The position numbers were made by a program, and so were the translations under genes. Positions 42,000 through 50,649 of a stretch of 64,000 nt of DNA are shown piece after piece (the first letter of the stretch is position 1; the number at the start of each line of letters is the position of its first letter). The notes under the pieces were generated by a model that was given only the letters and a program-made list of their open reading frames with translations, was not told the DNA's origin and ran no database searches. The stretch covers positions 1-64,000 of the forward strand of contig CAZPDT010000004.1 in NCBI GenBank assembly GCA_964585545.1, read 5' to 3'. The DNA comes from Brumimicrobium sp964585545 (GTDB lineage Bacteria; Bacteroidota; Bacteroidia; Flavobacteriales_D; Crocinitomicaceae).

Positions 42000-42227
42000 A
42001 AGTCATTTAATTTAATACAAAAGTATAAAAAAATAATCAACTTTGTGATTAGACCAGAGGTCAATAGTCGTAAGGCATTAATTATCAATCTTTAATAAAA
42101 TTTGTAAGAATATCATACCAAATAATATATGGTGTGGATAAGAACACTCCTTTTTAAAGTATACGTTTTTCAGACACTCACCTTTTAGAGTCAGATTATA
42201 TTGCCAAAAAAATATTTAATTTATGAT

Positions 42228-42259
42228 TTGGTTGTAAGCTTTCATTAGTAGTATATTTA
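42228..42259 (+). promoter_or_regulatory. Probable promoter of the ClC channel gene
   Basis: TTG at 42228-42230, a 21-base spacer and TATATTTA at 42252-42259, one base off TAnnTTTG, lie 19 bases before the start codon. Confidence 0.4.
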
Positions 42260-42277
42260 CGGCACGATATATAAATT

Positions 42278-44125
42278 ATGTTAAAGGGGCAGTTCAAACA
42301 TCTCTACGATAACTTTAAGCATTTTAGCAAAGTTTTAAGAACCTACACGCTCAAAAAATACAATATTCTAGAAATACTCATTCTTTGGTCGAAAAGACAT
42401 TTAAGTCGGTTCCAATTTTTGGTGTTATCGGGTATTGTTGTTGGATTTTTAGGTGGTGGAGCGGGTATTGTCTTAAAAACCGTTGTCCATTATATTCATT
42501 CTTATACAGTGGATGAAATATCTACAACACAAAGAATAATCGCCTATGGAACCTTACCCATTATAGGTATACTACTTACAACAATAATTGCCCGTTATAT
42601 TTATAAAAAAAGAGAGAATATAGAGCTTCAAAATGTTTTAGTAGATGTTGCACAACACGGCAGTAATATCAATAAACAAGAAATCCATTCTCGTGTTATA
42701 CAAAGTGCTGTTACTGTAGGATTTGTAGGTTCAGCAGGTTTAGAAACACCCATGGCAATAACGGGTGCGGCTATTGGCTCCAATTTTGGAAAACGCTATC
42801 GACTGGGTTATAAAGAAAAAACTTTATTGTTGGCAGGGGGAGCTGCAGCGGGAATTGCTGCAGCGTTTAATGCTCCAATAGCAGGAATTATGTTTTCTTT
42901 TGAGATGATTCTTACAGGAGTTGTTTTCTCCGACTTTATTCCGCTGGTTATCTCTGCACTTTGTGGGAGTCTTTTAACCCGTGTGGTGTTGAGCAATGAA
43001 ATTTTGTTCAGCCTAAGTTCAAGAACTCCTTTTAATTACAGCAATATTGTGTATTATGTTCTTCTGGGAATAGTTGCTGGTTTTTATGCTCGGTATTATA
43101 TACTCGCGAATAAAAAAATAAAAAAGTTCTTGGAAAGGTTTCCTTTTGGAAGTTTAAAAAGAGCCTTACTCGGTGGAGCAATACTTGCGGCATTATGTGT
43201 AGCTTTTCCAGCACTCTACGGAGAAGGATATATCAATATTAAAATGCTTCATCAGGGAAATATTCATCATTTATTTTATCAAGATATTATCGGTTTTTTT
43301 GATTTTCCAAAGATTACCATACTCGTCATGCTTGTTCTAACAACTTTTTTTAAAGCTTTTGCAACAAGTGCTACTCTTAACTCTGGAGGAGTTGGAGGAA
43401 ATTTTGCCCCTTCACTAATTGCTGGAGGATTGTTGGGATATACCTTTGGCTTTGCTCTAATATTGATTGGTTTTGAAAACACTCCAATCACCAATTTAAT
43501 GTTGGTTGGTATGGCAGGCGTATTGTCTGGAGTATTGTATGCACCATTAACTGCTATTTTTCTCATTGCAGAGTCCAGTTCGGGTTATGACTTATTTATT
43601 CCTCTTATGATTGTGGTGGTTATTTCTTTTCTTATCAATAAATATTTTTCTCCCATCAATCCATCTTACAGTAAATTGGCCAAAGAAGGAAAGATTTTTA
43701 CAATGCATCAAGATCAGAATTTACTTTCACAAATTCAGTTTGTTGAATGCCTCGATAAAGACAGTATTAAGGTCCTTAACACGGCAAATTATAAGGAAAT
43801 AAGAAAACTTTTTAATAACTCTAATAAGTCTGTCTTAGCTGTTATAGACGAGAATAATAGATTTTGGGGAATGATTCATAAAGAAGAGCTTACCAAAAGG
43901 GTATCTTTTGAAAAGGACATCAAGAACAAGTTGGCATCTGAAATTTCTATTCATCCCAGCAATTTGGTTTATACGAACGAAAACATTGAAAGTGTAATCC
44001 GCAAGTTTGAAGAGTCGGACACTTGGTATTTACCACTTATAGATGAAAATCATCAATATTTTGGTTTTGTGAGTCGGTTTCAAATCTTAAAAAAATACCG
44101 ACAATTGATTAAAGGCTATTCATAG
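42278..44125 (+). CDS. ClC-family chloride channel/antiporter with C-terminal CBS domains
   Basis: A 615-residue membrane protein with about eleven helices in the ClC fold (residues about 50-455). Family stretches include VGSAGLETPMAITGAAIGSNFG (selectivity region, where the serine of the usual GSGIP/GxGSS pattern is shifted), AAGIAAAFNAPIAGIMFSFE and NSGGVGGNFAPSLIAGG. Two CBS domains follow (about 490-610), which bind adenine nucleotides in relatives. Whether it is a channel or a chloride/proton exchanger is not decided; a gating Glu is present in SAGLETP. Confidence 0.88.
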   Translation: MLKGQFKHLYDNFKHFSKVLRTYTLKKYNILEILILWSKRHLSRFQFLVLSGIVVGFLGGGAGIVLKTVVHYIHSYTVDEISTTQRIIAYGTLPIIGILLTTIIARYIYKKRENIELQNVLVDVAQHGSNINKQEIHSRVIQSAVTVGFVGSAGLETPMAITGAAIGSNFGKRYRLGYKEKTLLLAGGAAAGIAAAFNAPIAGIMFSFEMILTGVVFSDFIPLVISALCGSLLTRVVLSNEILFSLSSRTPFNYSNIVYYVLLGIVAGFYARYYILANKKIKKFLERFPFGSLKRALLGGAILAALCVAFPALYGEGYINIKMLHQGNIHHLFYQDIIGFFDFPKITILVMLVLTTFFKAFATSATLNSGGVGGNFAPSLIAGGLLGYTFGFALILIGFENTPITNLMLVGMAGVLSGVLYAPLTAIFLIAESSSGYDLFIPLMIVVVISFLINKYFSPINPSYSKLAKEGKIFTMHQDQNLLSQIQFVECLDKDSIKVLNTANYKEIRKLFNNSNKSVLAVIDENNRFWGMIHKEELTKRVSFEKDIKNKLASEISIHPSNLVYTNENIESVIRKFEESDTWYLPLIDENHQYFGFVSRFQILKKYRQLIKGYS

Positions 44126-44214
44126 GAAGGGTTCAATGAGAGAATTGTGAGGGGTTTAATAATAAATTGGGAATAAATCACTAATTTAGTCATTTACCTA
44201 TTAATAAGATAGAT

Positions 44215-44865
44215 TTGAAATTAATAAACTGGATATATTTATTGTTAATCGTCATAATAACAATTGTTTTAACGTGGCTTTGGTCGTTTAGAAACCTAAA
44301 CACCCATTTTGTAATGGAGAATCAGGATGTTACTTTGGTGGCGGAAAACAGCTATAAAATAGGTCAAAAAATTGACAGTTTAAACGGTGTTTATGTATAC
44401 TACAATGGTGTTAAAAGTAATATTTCAGGGAAATCCACCGCACCAGATGGTTACCAATTGGGTAAGCAATTCCAAAGTGTGGAATTTGTTAAAAGGTATT
44501 ACTATAAACTCTTCAACTTCAAAATAATTACCCCTTCTGGCGATGCAATAGACTACTTTGATATAGGACTGAAAGATGGCGATGAGAACAGAGCTGTGGG
44601 CTTAACTCAATTTTCGAATCCCAGCAAATCTAAACCAAAACCTGATGATATATTGGTTTTTAATGCCTCCTCCTTTAATCAAAATGGTCATCTGGCGATT
44701 GTGTCTAAAATAATGGATGATAAAATTGAGATTATTCAACAAAATTCTGGTATTAATATTGGGTCTCGAACAACATACTCTTTAGAATATAACAATAACA
44801 AGTGGAAAATTAAAAATCCTCGCATTATAGGGTGGTTAAGAAAAGAAGAGCAGAATGGAAAATAA
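44215..44865 (+). CDS. CHAP-domain protein (cysteine/histidine amidohydrolase-like), membrane anchored
   Basis: A 216-residue protein with an N-terminal helix (about 4-25) and a mostly extracytoplasmic domain. The arrangement YNGVKSNISGKSTAPDGYQLGKQF ... VEFVKRYYYKLFN ... PDDILVFNASSFNQNGHLAIVSKIMDDKIEIIQQN matches CHAP amidases, but the catalytic cysteine position (QSVEFVKR) has Ser-Val instead of Cys, while the His in NGHLAIV is kept. It may be a non-catalytic or altered member. The start is a TTG at 44215; the first ATG downstream would remove the anchor. It overlaps the next gene by 11 bases. Confidence 0.65.
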   Translation: MKLINWIYLLLIVIITIVLTWLWSFRNLNTHFVMENQDVTLVAENSYKIGQKIDSLNGVYVYYNGVKSNISGKSTAPDGYQLGKQFQSVEFVKRYYYKLFNFKIITPSGDAIDYFDIGLKDGDENRAVGLTQFSNPSKSKPKPDDILVFNASSFNQNGHLAIVSKIMDDKIEIIQQNSGINIGSRTTYSLEYNNNKWKIKNPRIIGWLRKEEQNGK

Positions 44866-45142
44866 AACAATAGATAAAGACACGTTTGAACCCAACAGCT
44901 CCTACAGAACAATTTTTCCATGGTCGGAAGTAATGTTGTGTATCGATAAAACATTACCCCCAAATCAGTTTAAAAATGAATTAAATTGTCCGAAGTGTGG
45001 GTGTTCTTCAGAGCAATTATATTGGATTCAGTTTTATGATTTAAAAGATTTATGGAAAGCTGTTTCAAAAAACAATGGTCCTCTCTCAATTTGTCCAAAT
45101 TGTAAAATACAAGTGGGGTTCATTCCAAAGGATATCATTTAG
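44855..45142 (+). CDS. Small zinc-ribbon-like hypothetical protein
   Basis: A 95-residue soluble protein with two Cys pairs, CPKCGCS (about 48-53) and CPNC (about 82-85), spaced like a zinc ribbon. Between them are aromatic residues (LYWIQFYDLKDLW). No family is recognised. It overlaps the CHAP-type gene by 11 bases and is probably co-translated with it, suggesting a linked role that cannot be specified. Confidence 0.55.
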   Translation: MENKTIDKDTFEPNSSYRTIFPWSEVMLCIDKTLPPNQFKNELNCPKCGCSSEQLYWIQFYDLKDLWKAVSKNNGPLSICPNCKIQVGFIPKDII

Positions 45143-45178
45143 TCGTTGGTTGAAAACAGAAAAAGTGCATTGCATACG

Positions 45179-46120
45179 CTATAATTCCCACAAACTATTT
45201 GTATAGTATCTTCTTTTATCAAAAAAATGTTCCAAAACAGTAAAGTTTGTTTTTTGAGCAAGATGTTCGATACCTTTCAAATTATATTTTTGGGATTGTT
45301 CAACATCAATGGCTTCATAGGCCTCAAAAGAAAATTGTTTGTTAAGAGCCGAAATGTTAACCACCTGTTTTTTTAGGCTAATAATATAACTTTTTGCTGT
45401 TCCAGAGATGGGATTATAAGTGTTGTAATGGTCAAATTGATTGATGTCAAAATCTGCCCCCAGTTCTCGATTTATACGTTTTAATAAGTTCAAATTAAAC
45501 TTTTTAGTGATGCCTTGTTTATCGTTATAAGCACGACATATCGTCTTTGGATTTTTCATAAGGTCAAATCCTATAAATAATTTGTCTTTTTTCGTACTTA
45601 ATTTGTTGATTTTCTTTAAAAATTTATGAGCTTTCTCATTGGTAAAATTACCGATATTTGAGCCTAAAAACAGAATCACTTTCGGTAATTTTGTATACTT
45701 CTTGTCAATACGTTGTAACGCTTCAAAATATTCGCCAATATAAGGTTCAACACGATTATTTGGAAATTCATTTTTAATGTTCTTTTCGGCTTCTTGAATG
45801 GCCTCTTCAGAAATATCAACTGGAGTATAAACGACTTCAATTCCCTGTTTAATAAATTCTGCCAACAACAACATGGTTTTTACTCCATCACCAGCTCCCA
45901 GATCAATCAAACGCAGCTGATGATGATTGCCCTTCATCGATTGAACAATATCGTGTGCTTGCTTTGAAAAAATCTCTTGTTCACAATCCGTTAAATAATA
46001 ATCGGGAGATTGCATGATGAGTTGGAAAAGCCGGCTTCCTGCATCATCATAAAAATAACGTGATGAAATGTTTTTAGGGGTTAACGAAAGTCCGCTCTCA
46101 ATATCCTCTTTAAATGTCAT
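45179..46120 (-). CDS. egtD: L-histidine N-alpha-methyltransferase (ergothioneine synthesis)
   Basis: A 313-residue methyltransferase of the EgtD family, trimethylating histidine to hercynine. Visible: SSRYFYDDAGSRLFQLIMQS, the SAM motif LIDLGAGDG (71-79), YTPVDISEEAI, LFLGSNIGNF and the YNDKQGITKKFNLNLLKRIN stretch, all characteristic. Length is normal. It follows egtB by 10 bases in the same direction. The other actinobacterial pathway genes (egtA, egtC, egtE) are absent nearby. Confidence 0.92.
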   Translation of the reverse strand: MTFKEDIESGLSLTPKNISSRYFYDDAGSRLFQLIMQSPDYYLTDCEQEIFSKQAHDIVQSMKGNHHQLRLIDLGAGDGVKTMLLLAEFIKQGIEVVYTPVDISEEAIQEAEKNIKNEFPNNRVEPYIGEYFEALQRIDKKYTKLPKVILFLGSNIGNFTNEKAHKFLKKINKLSTKKDKLFIGFDLMKNPKTICRAYNDKQGITKKFNLNLLKRINRELGADFDINQFDHYNTYNPISGTAKSYIISLKKQVVNISALNKQFSFEAYEAIDVEQSQKYNLKGIEHLAQKTNFTVLEHFFDKRRYYTNSLWEL

Positions 46121-46130
46121 TCTTTTTTAT

Positions 46131-47282
46131 TTATTTAGCTAAACGTAAACCTGTAAACTGCCAGTTTTCATGTGGATAAAAATAATTTCTATATGTTGGT
46201 CGAGTGTGTCCGGTAGCTGTTCCAATTGAGCCTCCTCTTAACACCTTCTGACTCACCATAAACTTCCCGTTGTATTCTCCTGAGGCATCTTCTGCTTGTT
46301 TGTATCCAGGATAAGGCAAATAGGCACTTTCCGTCCATTCCCATCGCGATCCCCAATGCAATTTATTTTGTGCCACTTCCCACTCAAACTCTGTGGGCAA
46401 ACGCATTCCCTTCCAACGAGCAAACGCATAAGCTTCATAGTAATTGAGGTGAATCACCTGTGCTTTTGGATTGATCGGCACTTTGCCCCCCAACGTAAAA
46501 CAGGAGAATTCTCCATCTTTTCTCATCCAATATAATGGTCTTCTGATGCGATTTTCCTTAATCCACATCCAAGCATTAGAATGCCACAAACGGGGTTTTT
46601 CATAACCTCCATTTTCAATAAACTCAATAAACTCTTCATTGGTTACTAAATGGTCTTGAATTTGAAATTCTTGGATATATGTTTTATGCCGATTTAATTC
46701 ATTGTCATAACAAAATGTATCTCCCTTAAAGCCAACTTCGTAAACACCTTCTGGAATATGAATCCACGATCCATCACCCTGATTAATCGTTTCTTCTATA
46801 ACATCATCTCCATATTTTGGCAATAATGGATTACAAGCAAAAATATACTTAATATCTGTTAACAATAACTCCTGATGTTGTTGTTCATGGTTTAATCCCA
46901 AGACAACAATATTTTTGATCTTTTGATCGTGTACTTGAGACAAAAAGTTTTTCATTGCCATATTAACATGCTGTCTGTAGGCATATATTTCATCAACTGT
47001 TGGCCGACTTAAATTTCCACGGTTGGTTCTTAACAGATGTTCCCCAACGGTTTCATAATAGCTATTAAAAATAAAATCGTAATCTGAATTAAACGACTTG
47101 TACTTTTTATTGTATTGTCTCAGTACCATCTTTTCAAAAAACCAAGTTGTATGTCCTAAATGCCATTTGGGCGGACTTACAAAGCTTTCAGGTTGTGGAA
47201 TATAATCTTCAGTTTTTAAAGGTTCACATATTTTTTCCGTGCACTCCCTAACATCTAAAAATTGTTCTAAAAGGTTTTCCAT
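46131..47282 (-). CDS. egtB: Ergothioneine-type sulfoxide synthase EgtB
   Basis: A 383-residue non-haem iron enzyme that joins hercynine to a thiol (gamma-Glu-Cys or Cys) with oxygen. The DinB half provides iron ligands: HLGHTTWFFE (41-50) and HEQQHQE (132-138). The C-terminal half (about 165-383) is a formylglycine-generating-enzyme-like domain with FIENGGYEKPRLW and a KVLRGGS end. Without EgtA and EgtC in view, cysteine or another thiol could be the direct donor. It is upstream of egtD and divergent from the methyltransferase at 47531. Confidence 0.9.
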   Translation of the reverse strand: MENLLEQFLDVRECTEKICEPLKTEDYIPQPESFVSPPKWHLGHTTWFFEKMVLRQYNKKYKSFNSDYDFIFNSYYETVGEHLLRTNRGNLSRPTVDEIYAYRQHVNMAMKNFLSQVHDQKIKNIVVLGLNHEQQHQELLLTDIKYIFACNPLLPKYGDDVIEETINQGDGSWIHIPEGVYEVGFKGDTFCYDNELNRHKTYIQEFQIQDHLVTNEEFIEFIENGGYEKPRLWHSNAWMWIKENRIRRPLYWMRKDGEFSCFTLGGKVPINPKAQVIHLNYYEAYAFARWKGMRLPTEFEWEVAQNKLHWGSRWEWTESAYLPYPGYKQAEDASGEYNGKFMVSQKVLRGGSIGTATGHTRPTYRNYFYPHENWQFTGLRLAK

Positions 47283-47468
47283 AATGGATTCTCGTTTTGG
47301 TAAATGTAAATAATATCAAAGATAAAGACAATTCTTTGGCGATTAACCTGCATTATTTTAGATGGTGGATGGGATTCGTAATTTATATCAGGAAATTATA
47401 AGCGAAGTATTAAATCAAAAGTATCCAAACATTAACCCAAACTATTGATATAATTTCCGCATAAGAAA

Positions 47469-47516
47469 ATACCCTTTTATGGGTATTGTGTAGAATGGTT
47501 CTAAATAGTATTTTTG
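47469..47516 (+). promoter_or_regulatory. Promoter with palindromic operators before the first methyltransferase
   Basis: TTG (47486-47488), 20 bases and TATTTTTG (47509-47516) form a promoter. Between them lies AGAATGGTTCT (47492-47502), an imperfect palindrome, and overlapping the -33 is ATACCC/GGGTAT (47469-47486). The same order is found at 49064-49111, so the two paralogous genes are probably controlled by one dimeric repressor. Confidence 0.6.
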
Positions 47517-47530
47517 TATAAAATTACCCC

Positions 47531-48319
47531 ATGGAAATTCAGGATGTTAGTGAATTAAAAAGTCATCAGCTTTTGGCTAAAATTGGTAAACGTGTATTGC
47601 GACCAGGTGGAAAAGAAATGACCAAAAAATTAATAGACAACTTAGAAATCACCTCACAAGATAAAATTGTAGAGTTTGCTCCAGGTCTTGGATTTACAGC
47701 AATGTTGGCAGTAAAAAAACACCCTAAAACGTATATTGGTGTTGAAATGGATGAAAACCACATCAAAAATCTTCGAAAAAATGTTTTTAGTGCAAACGGC
47801 ACACACATTAATTTTGTTCAAGGTGATGCTGAATCAACAAAGCTAGATGCGAGGAGTCAAGACAAAATATTTGGTGAAGCAATGTTGAGCATGCACGCCA
47901 ATCAAAGGAAAACACGCATCATTAAAGAAGCAAGCCGCATTCTCAAAAAGGGCGGTTTGTATGCCATCCACGAATTAGAACTTAACCTTAAAGAGGTGGA
48001 ATTAGAAAAAGAGGCCATTATCCAAAAAGACTTAGCTCATGTTTCAAGAGTTAATGCACGTCCACTTACCATAACAGAGTGGTCCAAGTTATTAGAAAAA
48101 GAAGGTTTTAAAATTATTAAAATTGAACGCAGTCCATTACGTGTTCTTGATCCGCCTAGAATTATCGACGATGAAGGTCTCTTTAGAGCCTTAAAAATTG
48201 GTTTGAACGTCATAACACAACCTAAAATTCGGAAACGTGTTTTAGAAATGAGAAGAACCTTTAAATCACACGATAAAAATCTAAATGCCGTTGCGATTTT
48301 AGCCGTTAAAGTTGAATAA
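47531..48319 (+). CDS. Class I SAM-dependent methyltransferase (paralogue 1)
   Basis: A 262-residue protein. The SAM motif is KIVEFAPGLGFTAMLAVKK, followed by YIGVEMDE and ILKKGGLYAIHELEL. Its opening LLAKIGKRVLRPGGKEMTKKLI matches the protein at 49206 (LLAKMGKKVLRPGGRELTEKLV), and similarity continues to the end (PPRIIDDEGLFRALKIG against TKRIIDDEGFFRTLKIG). The substrate is unknown. The two copies flank a pterin dehydratase gene and each has its own promoter. The divergent egtB gene lies 248 bases away. Confidence 0.85.
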   Translation: MEIQDVSELKSHQLLAKIGKRVLRPGGKEMTKKLIDNLEITSQDKIVEFAPGLGFTAMLAVKKHPKTYIGVEMDENHIKNLRKNVFSANGTHINFVQGDAESTKLDARSQDKIFGEAMLSMHANQRKTRIIKEASRILKKGGLYAIHELELNLKEVELEKEAIIQKDLAHVSRVNARPLTITEWSKLLEKEGFKIIKIERSPLRVLDPPRIIDDEGLFRALKIGLNVITQPKIRKRVLEMRRTFKSHDKNLNAVAILAVKVE

Positions 48320-48441
48320 GTCCTAACCAATCACTGGATAAAAGCATTTAAACATATAACTATCAATCGTTAGTGGTTTTATATTTTAAGATTGGTGAAC
48401 CGAGCTTGTGAGCTCATGAATACCTATTACTATTTTAAAGA

Positions 48442-48458
48442 ATGAATAATAATTCGGG
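48442..48458. repeat. Relative of the 'GAATAATTCGGG' dispersed repeat
   Basis: ATGAATAATAATTCGGG resembles one arm of the inverted repeat at 55600-55646 (TATGAATAATTCGG) with a two-base insertion. A further related arm, AACCCGAAATATTCATAGGC, is at 49128-49147. The 48320-48613 gap otherwise shows a small AAAGC/GCTTT hairpin near 48552-48575 and nothing else. Confidence 0.4.
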
Positions 48459-48613
48459 ATAATTCTCGAAAAGAGCATGTTTGGTGTCAATTTTGAAGCA
48501 AAAAGCAGTACAAAATAGGTTGTATCTTCGTTTTTCAGTGATAATAAATAAAGCACTTATAGCGCTTTTTCACTCAAAACTCTTGCTCAAAACTCCGAAA
48601 AACCTAAAATTAA

Positions 48614-48904
48614 TTATGGGTTCCTCTGAATAATTTCTTCTATACTTCTTGCCAATTTAAGGTCCTTTTCTGTGATTCCACCGACCTCGTGTGTGCTAAG
48701 ACTGATGTTTAAGGTGTTGTACACATTGCTCCAGTCTGGATGATGATCTTGCGCCTCACACTCAAAGGCAATACGTGTCATAATAGCAAAGGCGGCCTTA
48801 AAATTATCAAGCTTAAATGTTTTTTCTATGGCTTTACCAGTATAGCTCCACCCTTTTAAAGTGTTCAATTCCTTATCAATATCTTGTTCGGATAACTTTT
48901 TCAT
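48614..48904 (-). CDS. Pterin-4-alpha-carbinolamine dehydratase
   Basis: A 96-residue PhhB/DCoH-type protein that dehydrates 4a-hydroxytetrahydropterin for recycling of the cofactor used by aromatic amino acid hydroxylases. The motif [E/D]HHPDWSNVYNTLNISLSTHEVGGITEKDL is present as AQDHHPDW and NTLNISLSTHEVGG, with catalytic His residues. Length is normal. No phenylalanine hydroxylase is adjacent. It lies between two plus-strand methyltransferase genes in reverse orientation. Confidence 0.92.
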   Translation of the reverse strand: MKKLSEQDIDKELNTLKGWSYTGKAIEKTFKLDNFKAAFAIMTRIAFECEAQDHHPDWSNVYNTLNISLSTHEVGGITEKDLKLARSIEEIIQRNP

Positions 48905-49063
48905 GATGTATTTTTTAATGCTGTTTTACTTGAATTTTAATGAATATAGAGGTATAGCGTTTAAATTGGAACTTATCATAAAACTTTAATCTCATTTTTT
49001 GTTAAAATAAGCATTGTCTTCTCAAAATGGAAAACTTTACAATTCAAGCAGCCTTACTTTAAA

Positions 49064-49111
49064 ATACCCATTTTTAGGTATTGTGTAGAATGATTCTAAA
49101 TAGTAATTTTA
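49064..49111 (+). promoter_or_regulatory. Promoter with palindromic operators before the second methyltransferase
   Basis: TTG (49081-49083), 20 bases and TAATTTTA (49104-49111) resemble a promoter with one mismatch at the final G. AGAATGATTCT (49087-49097) is a perfect 5-1-5 palindrome in the spacer, and ATACC/GGTAT (49064-49081) overlaps the -33. TTGTGTAGAATG.TTCTAAATAGTA is shared with the upstream copy at 47486. Confidence 0.55.
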
Positions 49112-49205
49112 TTGCCTGAAAGTAATAACCCGAAATATTCATAGGCTTTCATGATGGAAAAATAAAATAGAAAACGTATGAATCGTGCGGGATAAAGTTA
49201 AAGAC

Positions 49206-49982
49206 ATGAAAGTAAAGGATATAAAAACTGCACAAGGTCACTGGTTACTTGCAAAAATGGGCAAAAAAGTATTGCGTCCTGGAGGAAGAGAACTCACAGA
49301 AAAATTGGTAGAAAACCTACACATTAATGGGGACGACGATGTCTTAGAGTTTGCGCCTGGGTTAGGATTTACTGCTAATCTCTCAATAAATAAGAAGCCC
49401 AAGTCATATATTGGGGTTGATGCAGATCCTGAAGCAATACATCTATTAAAAAGTAAATTTAACAATGGAATTACACAATTTATTGAAGGAAATGCAGAAA
49501 AAGTAGCATTAAAAGAAGGTTCCATTTCAAAGCTATATGGTGAAGCCATGTTAACGATGCATGCCGACCATAGGAAAGTAAACATTATCAAAGAAGCTCA
49601 CCGCTTATTGAAGCCTGGCGGTTTATATGCCATACATGAAATAGGGTTAACTCCAGATGATATATCAGATGAATTAAAAGCAACTATTCAAAGAGACTTA
49701 GCCAAAACTATACGTGTTAATGCACGACCATTAACCGTAGATGAATGGAAAAAACTACTAGACGACGCAGGATTTGATGTTATACATCAAGAAATGAATG
49801 GTATGTTTCTCCTTAAAACCAAAAGAATAATCGATGATGAAGGCTTCTTTAGAACATTAAAAATTGGTTGGAACATCATGAAGAGCAGCGCAGCAAGAAA
49901 AAGGATTGGAGACATGTATAAGGTTTTTAATAAACATGAAAAACACATGAATTCTATTGTAATGGTGGCTAAAAAGCGATAA
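49206..49982 (+). CDS. Class I SAM-dependent methyltransferase (paralogue 2)
   Basis: A 258-residue paralogue of the protein at 47531. SAM motif I is VLEFAPGLGFTANLSINKK, followed by YIGVDADPEAI and LLKPGGLYAIHEIGL. The ATG at 49206 (MKVKDIKTAQGHWLLAKMG) is chosen over the GTG at 49185 because it lines up with the paralogue's start. The conserved RVNARPLT(V/I)(D/T)EW stretch is shared. Its promoter region copies that of the first gene. Substrate unknown; the nearby egt genes make a small thiol or histidine derivative possible, by inference only. Confidence 0.85.
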   Translation: MKVKDIKTAQGHWLLAKMGKKVLRPGGRELTEKLVENLHINGDDDVLEFAPGLGFTANLSINKKPKSYIGVDADPEAIHLLKSKFNNGITQFIEGNAEKVALKEGSISKLYGEAMLTMHADHRKVNIIKEAHRLLKPGGLYAIHEIGLTPDDISDELKATIQRDLAKTIRVNARPLTVDEWKKLLDDAGFDVIHQEMNGMFLLKTKRIIDDEGFFRTLKIGWNIMKSSAARKRIGDMYKVFNKHEKHMNSIVMVAKKR

Positions 49983-50162
49983 TCATTCAACAAAGGCTTC
50001 TATTCTTTTTCAGGTTGAGTAACCGCATTATTTCATTCTCTATAATATTGAAAGGTATTTTAATAATTCGGACTATTTTAAACTTTATTTATTTAAAATT
50101 TCTAATTTTTATTATTAATTGCTTTAAGGTATTAAATTTGTGTTTTAATTATTGATGTATTT

Positions 50163-50522
50163 ATGAAAACAGGAAAAGCAAATAAGCAAGTAGAAAAGGT
50201 TATCAAATTGGTAGAAAAAGAAGGGGTTCTCGCAAAGTCTTTAATTACAGAATTGAAAGAACTTCGAGAACATGCGCTAAAAGAAGAAGATCCCTTATTG
50301 GCAAAAGTAACCCGTTTAACTTATGAGTATTTAGAAGAAAACGAGGCTTATGATATTCAAGCACAGTGGGAAGAAGATGAAGAAGGAGGAGAATATCCTT
50401 TGGAGTTAGAAGATCAAGAAAATTTACTTTATTTACTCAATTTATTGTTGCGTTCTGACAACAAGCTCAACAGAGAAGAAATTAAAGAATACCGTACCGC
50501 TCTAAAAGAAGAGCTGTATTAA
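50163..50522 (+). CDS. Conserved small acidic hypothetical protein
   Basis: A 119-residue, highly charged helical protein with no signal peptide. It opens MKTGKANKQVEKVIKLVEKE, has a strongly acidic centre (QWEEDEEGGEYPLELED) and ends in leucine-rich helices (NLLYLLNLLLRSDNKLNREE). It is preceded by AT-rich DNA and followed by a hairpin at 50545-50588. I do not recognise the family. The composition suggests a cytoplasmic protein-binding role, with no further basis. Confidence 0.6.
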   Translation: MKTGKANKQVEKVIKLVEKEGVLAKSLITELKELREHALKEEDPLLAKVTRLTYEYLEENEAYDIQAQWEEDEEGGEYPLELEDQENLLYLLNLLLRSDNKLNREEIKEYRTALKEELY

Positions 50523-50544
50523 TATTCAAATAGGAATATAACAA

Positions 50545-50588
50545 AAAGGACATCGGTTATACTTGAAACAAGTTGTGCAATGTCCTTT
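50545..50588. terminator. Hairpin between convergent genes
   Basis: AAAGGACAT (50545-50553) and ATGTCCTTT (50580-50588) form a perfect 9-base stem with a 26-base loop between the convergent genes ending at 50522 and 50650. The A- and T-flanked stem could act as a bidirectional terminator, though the loop is long. Confidence 0.5.
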
Positions 50589-50649
50589 ACTTTCTATCCG
50601 CTTATAACCCACCGCATCAGATTTATACTTGCAGGCTTGGTTTATGAGA

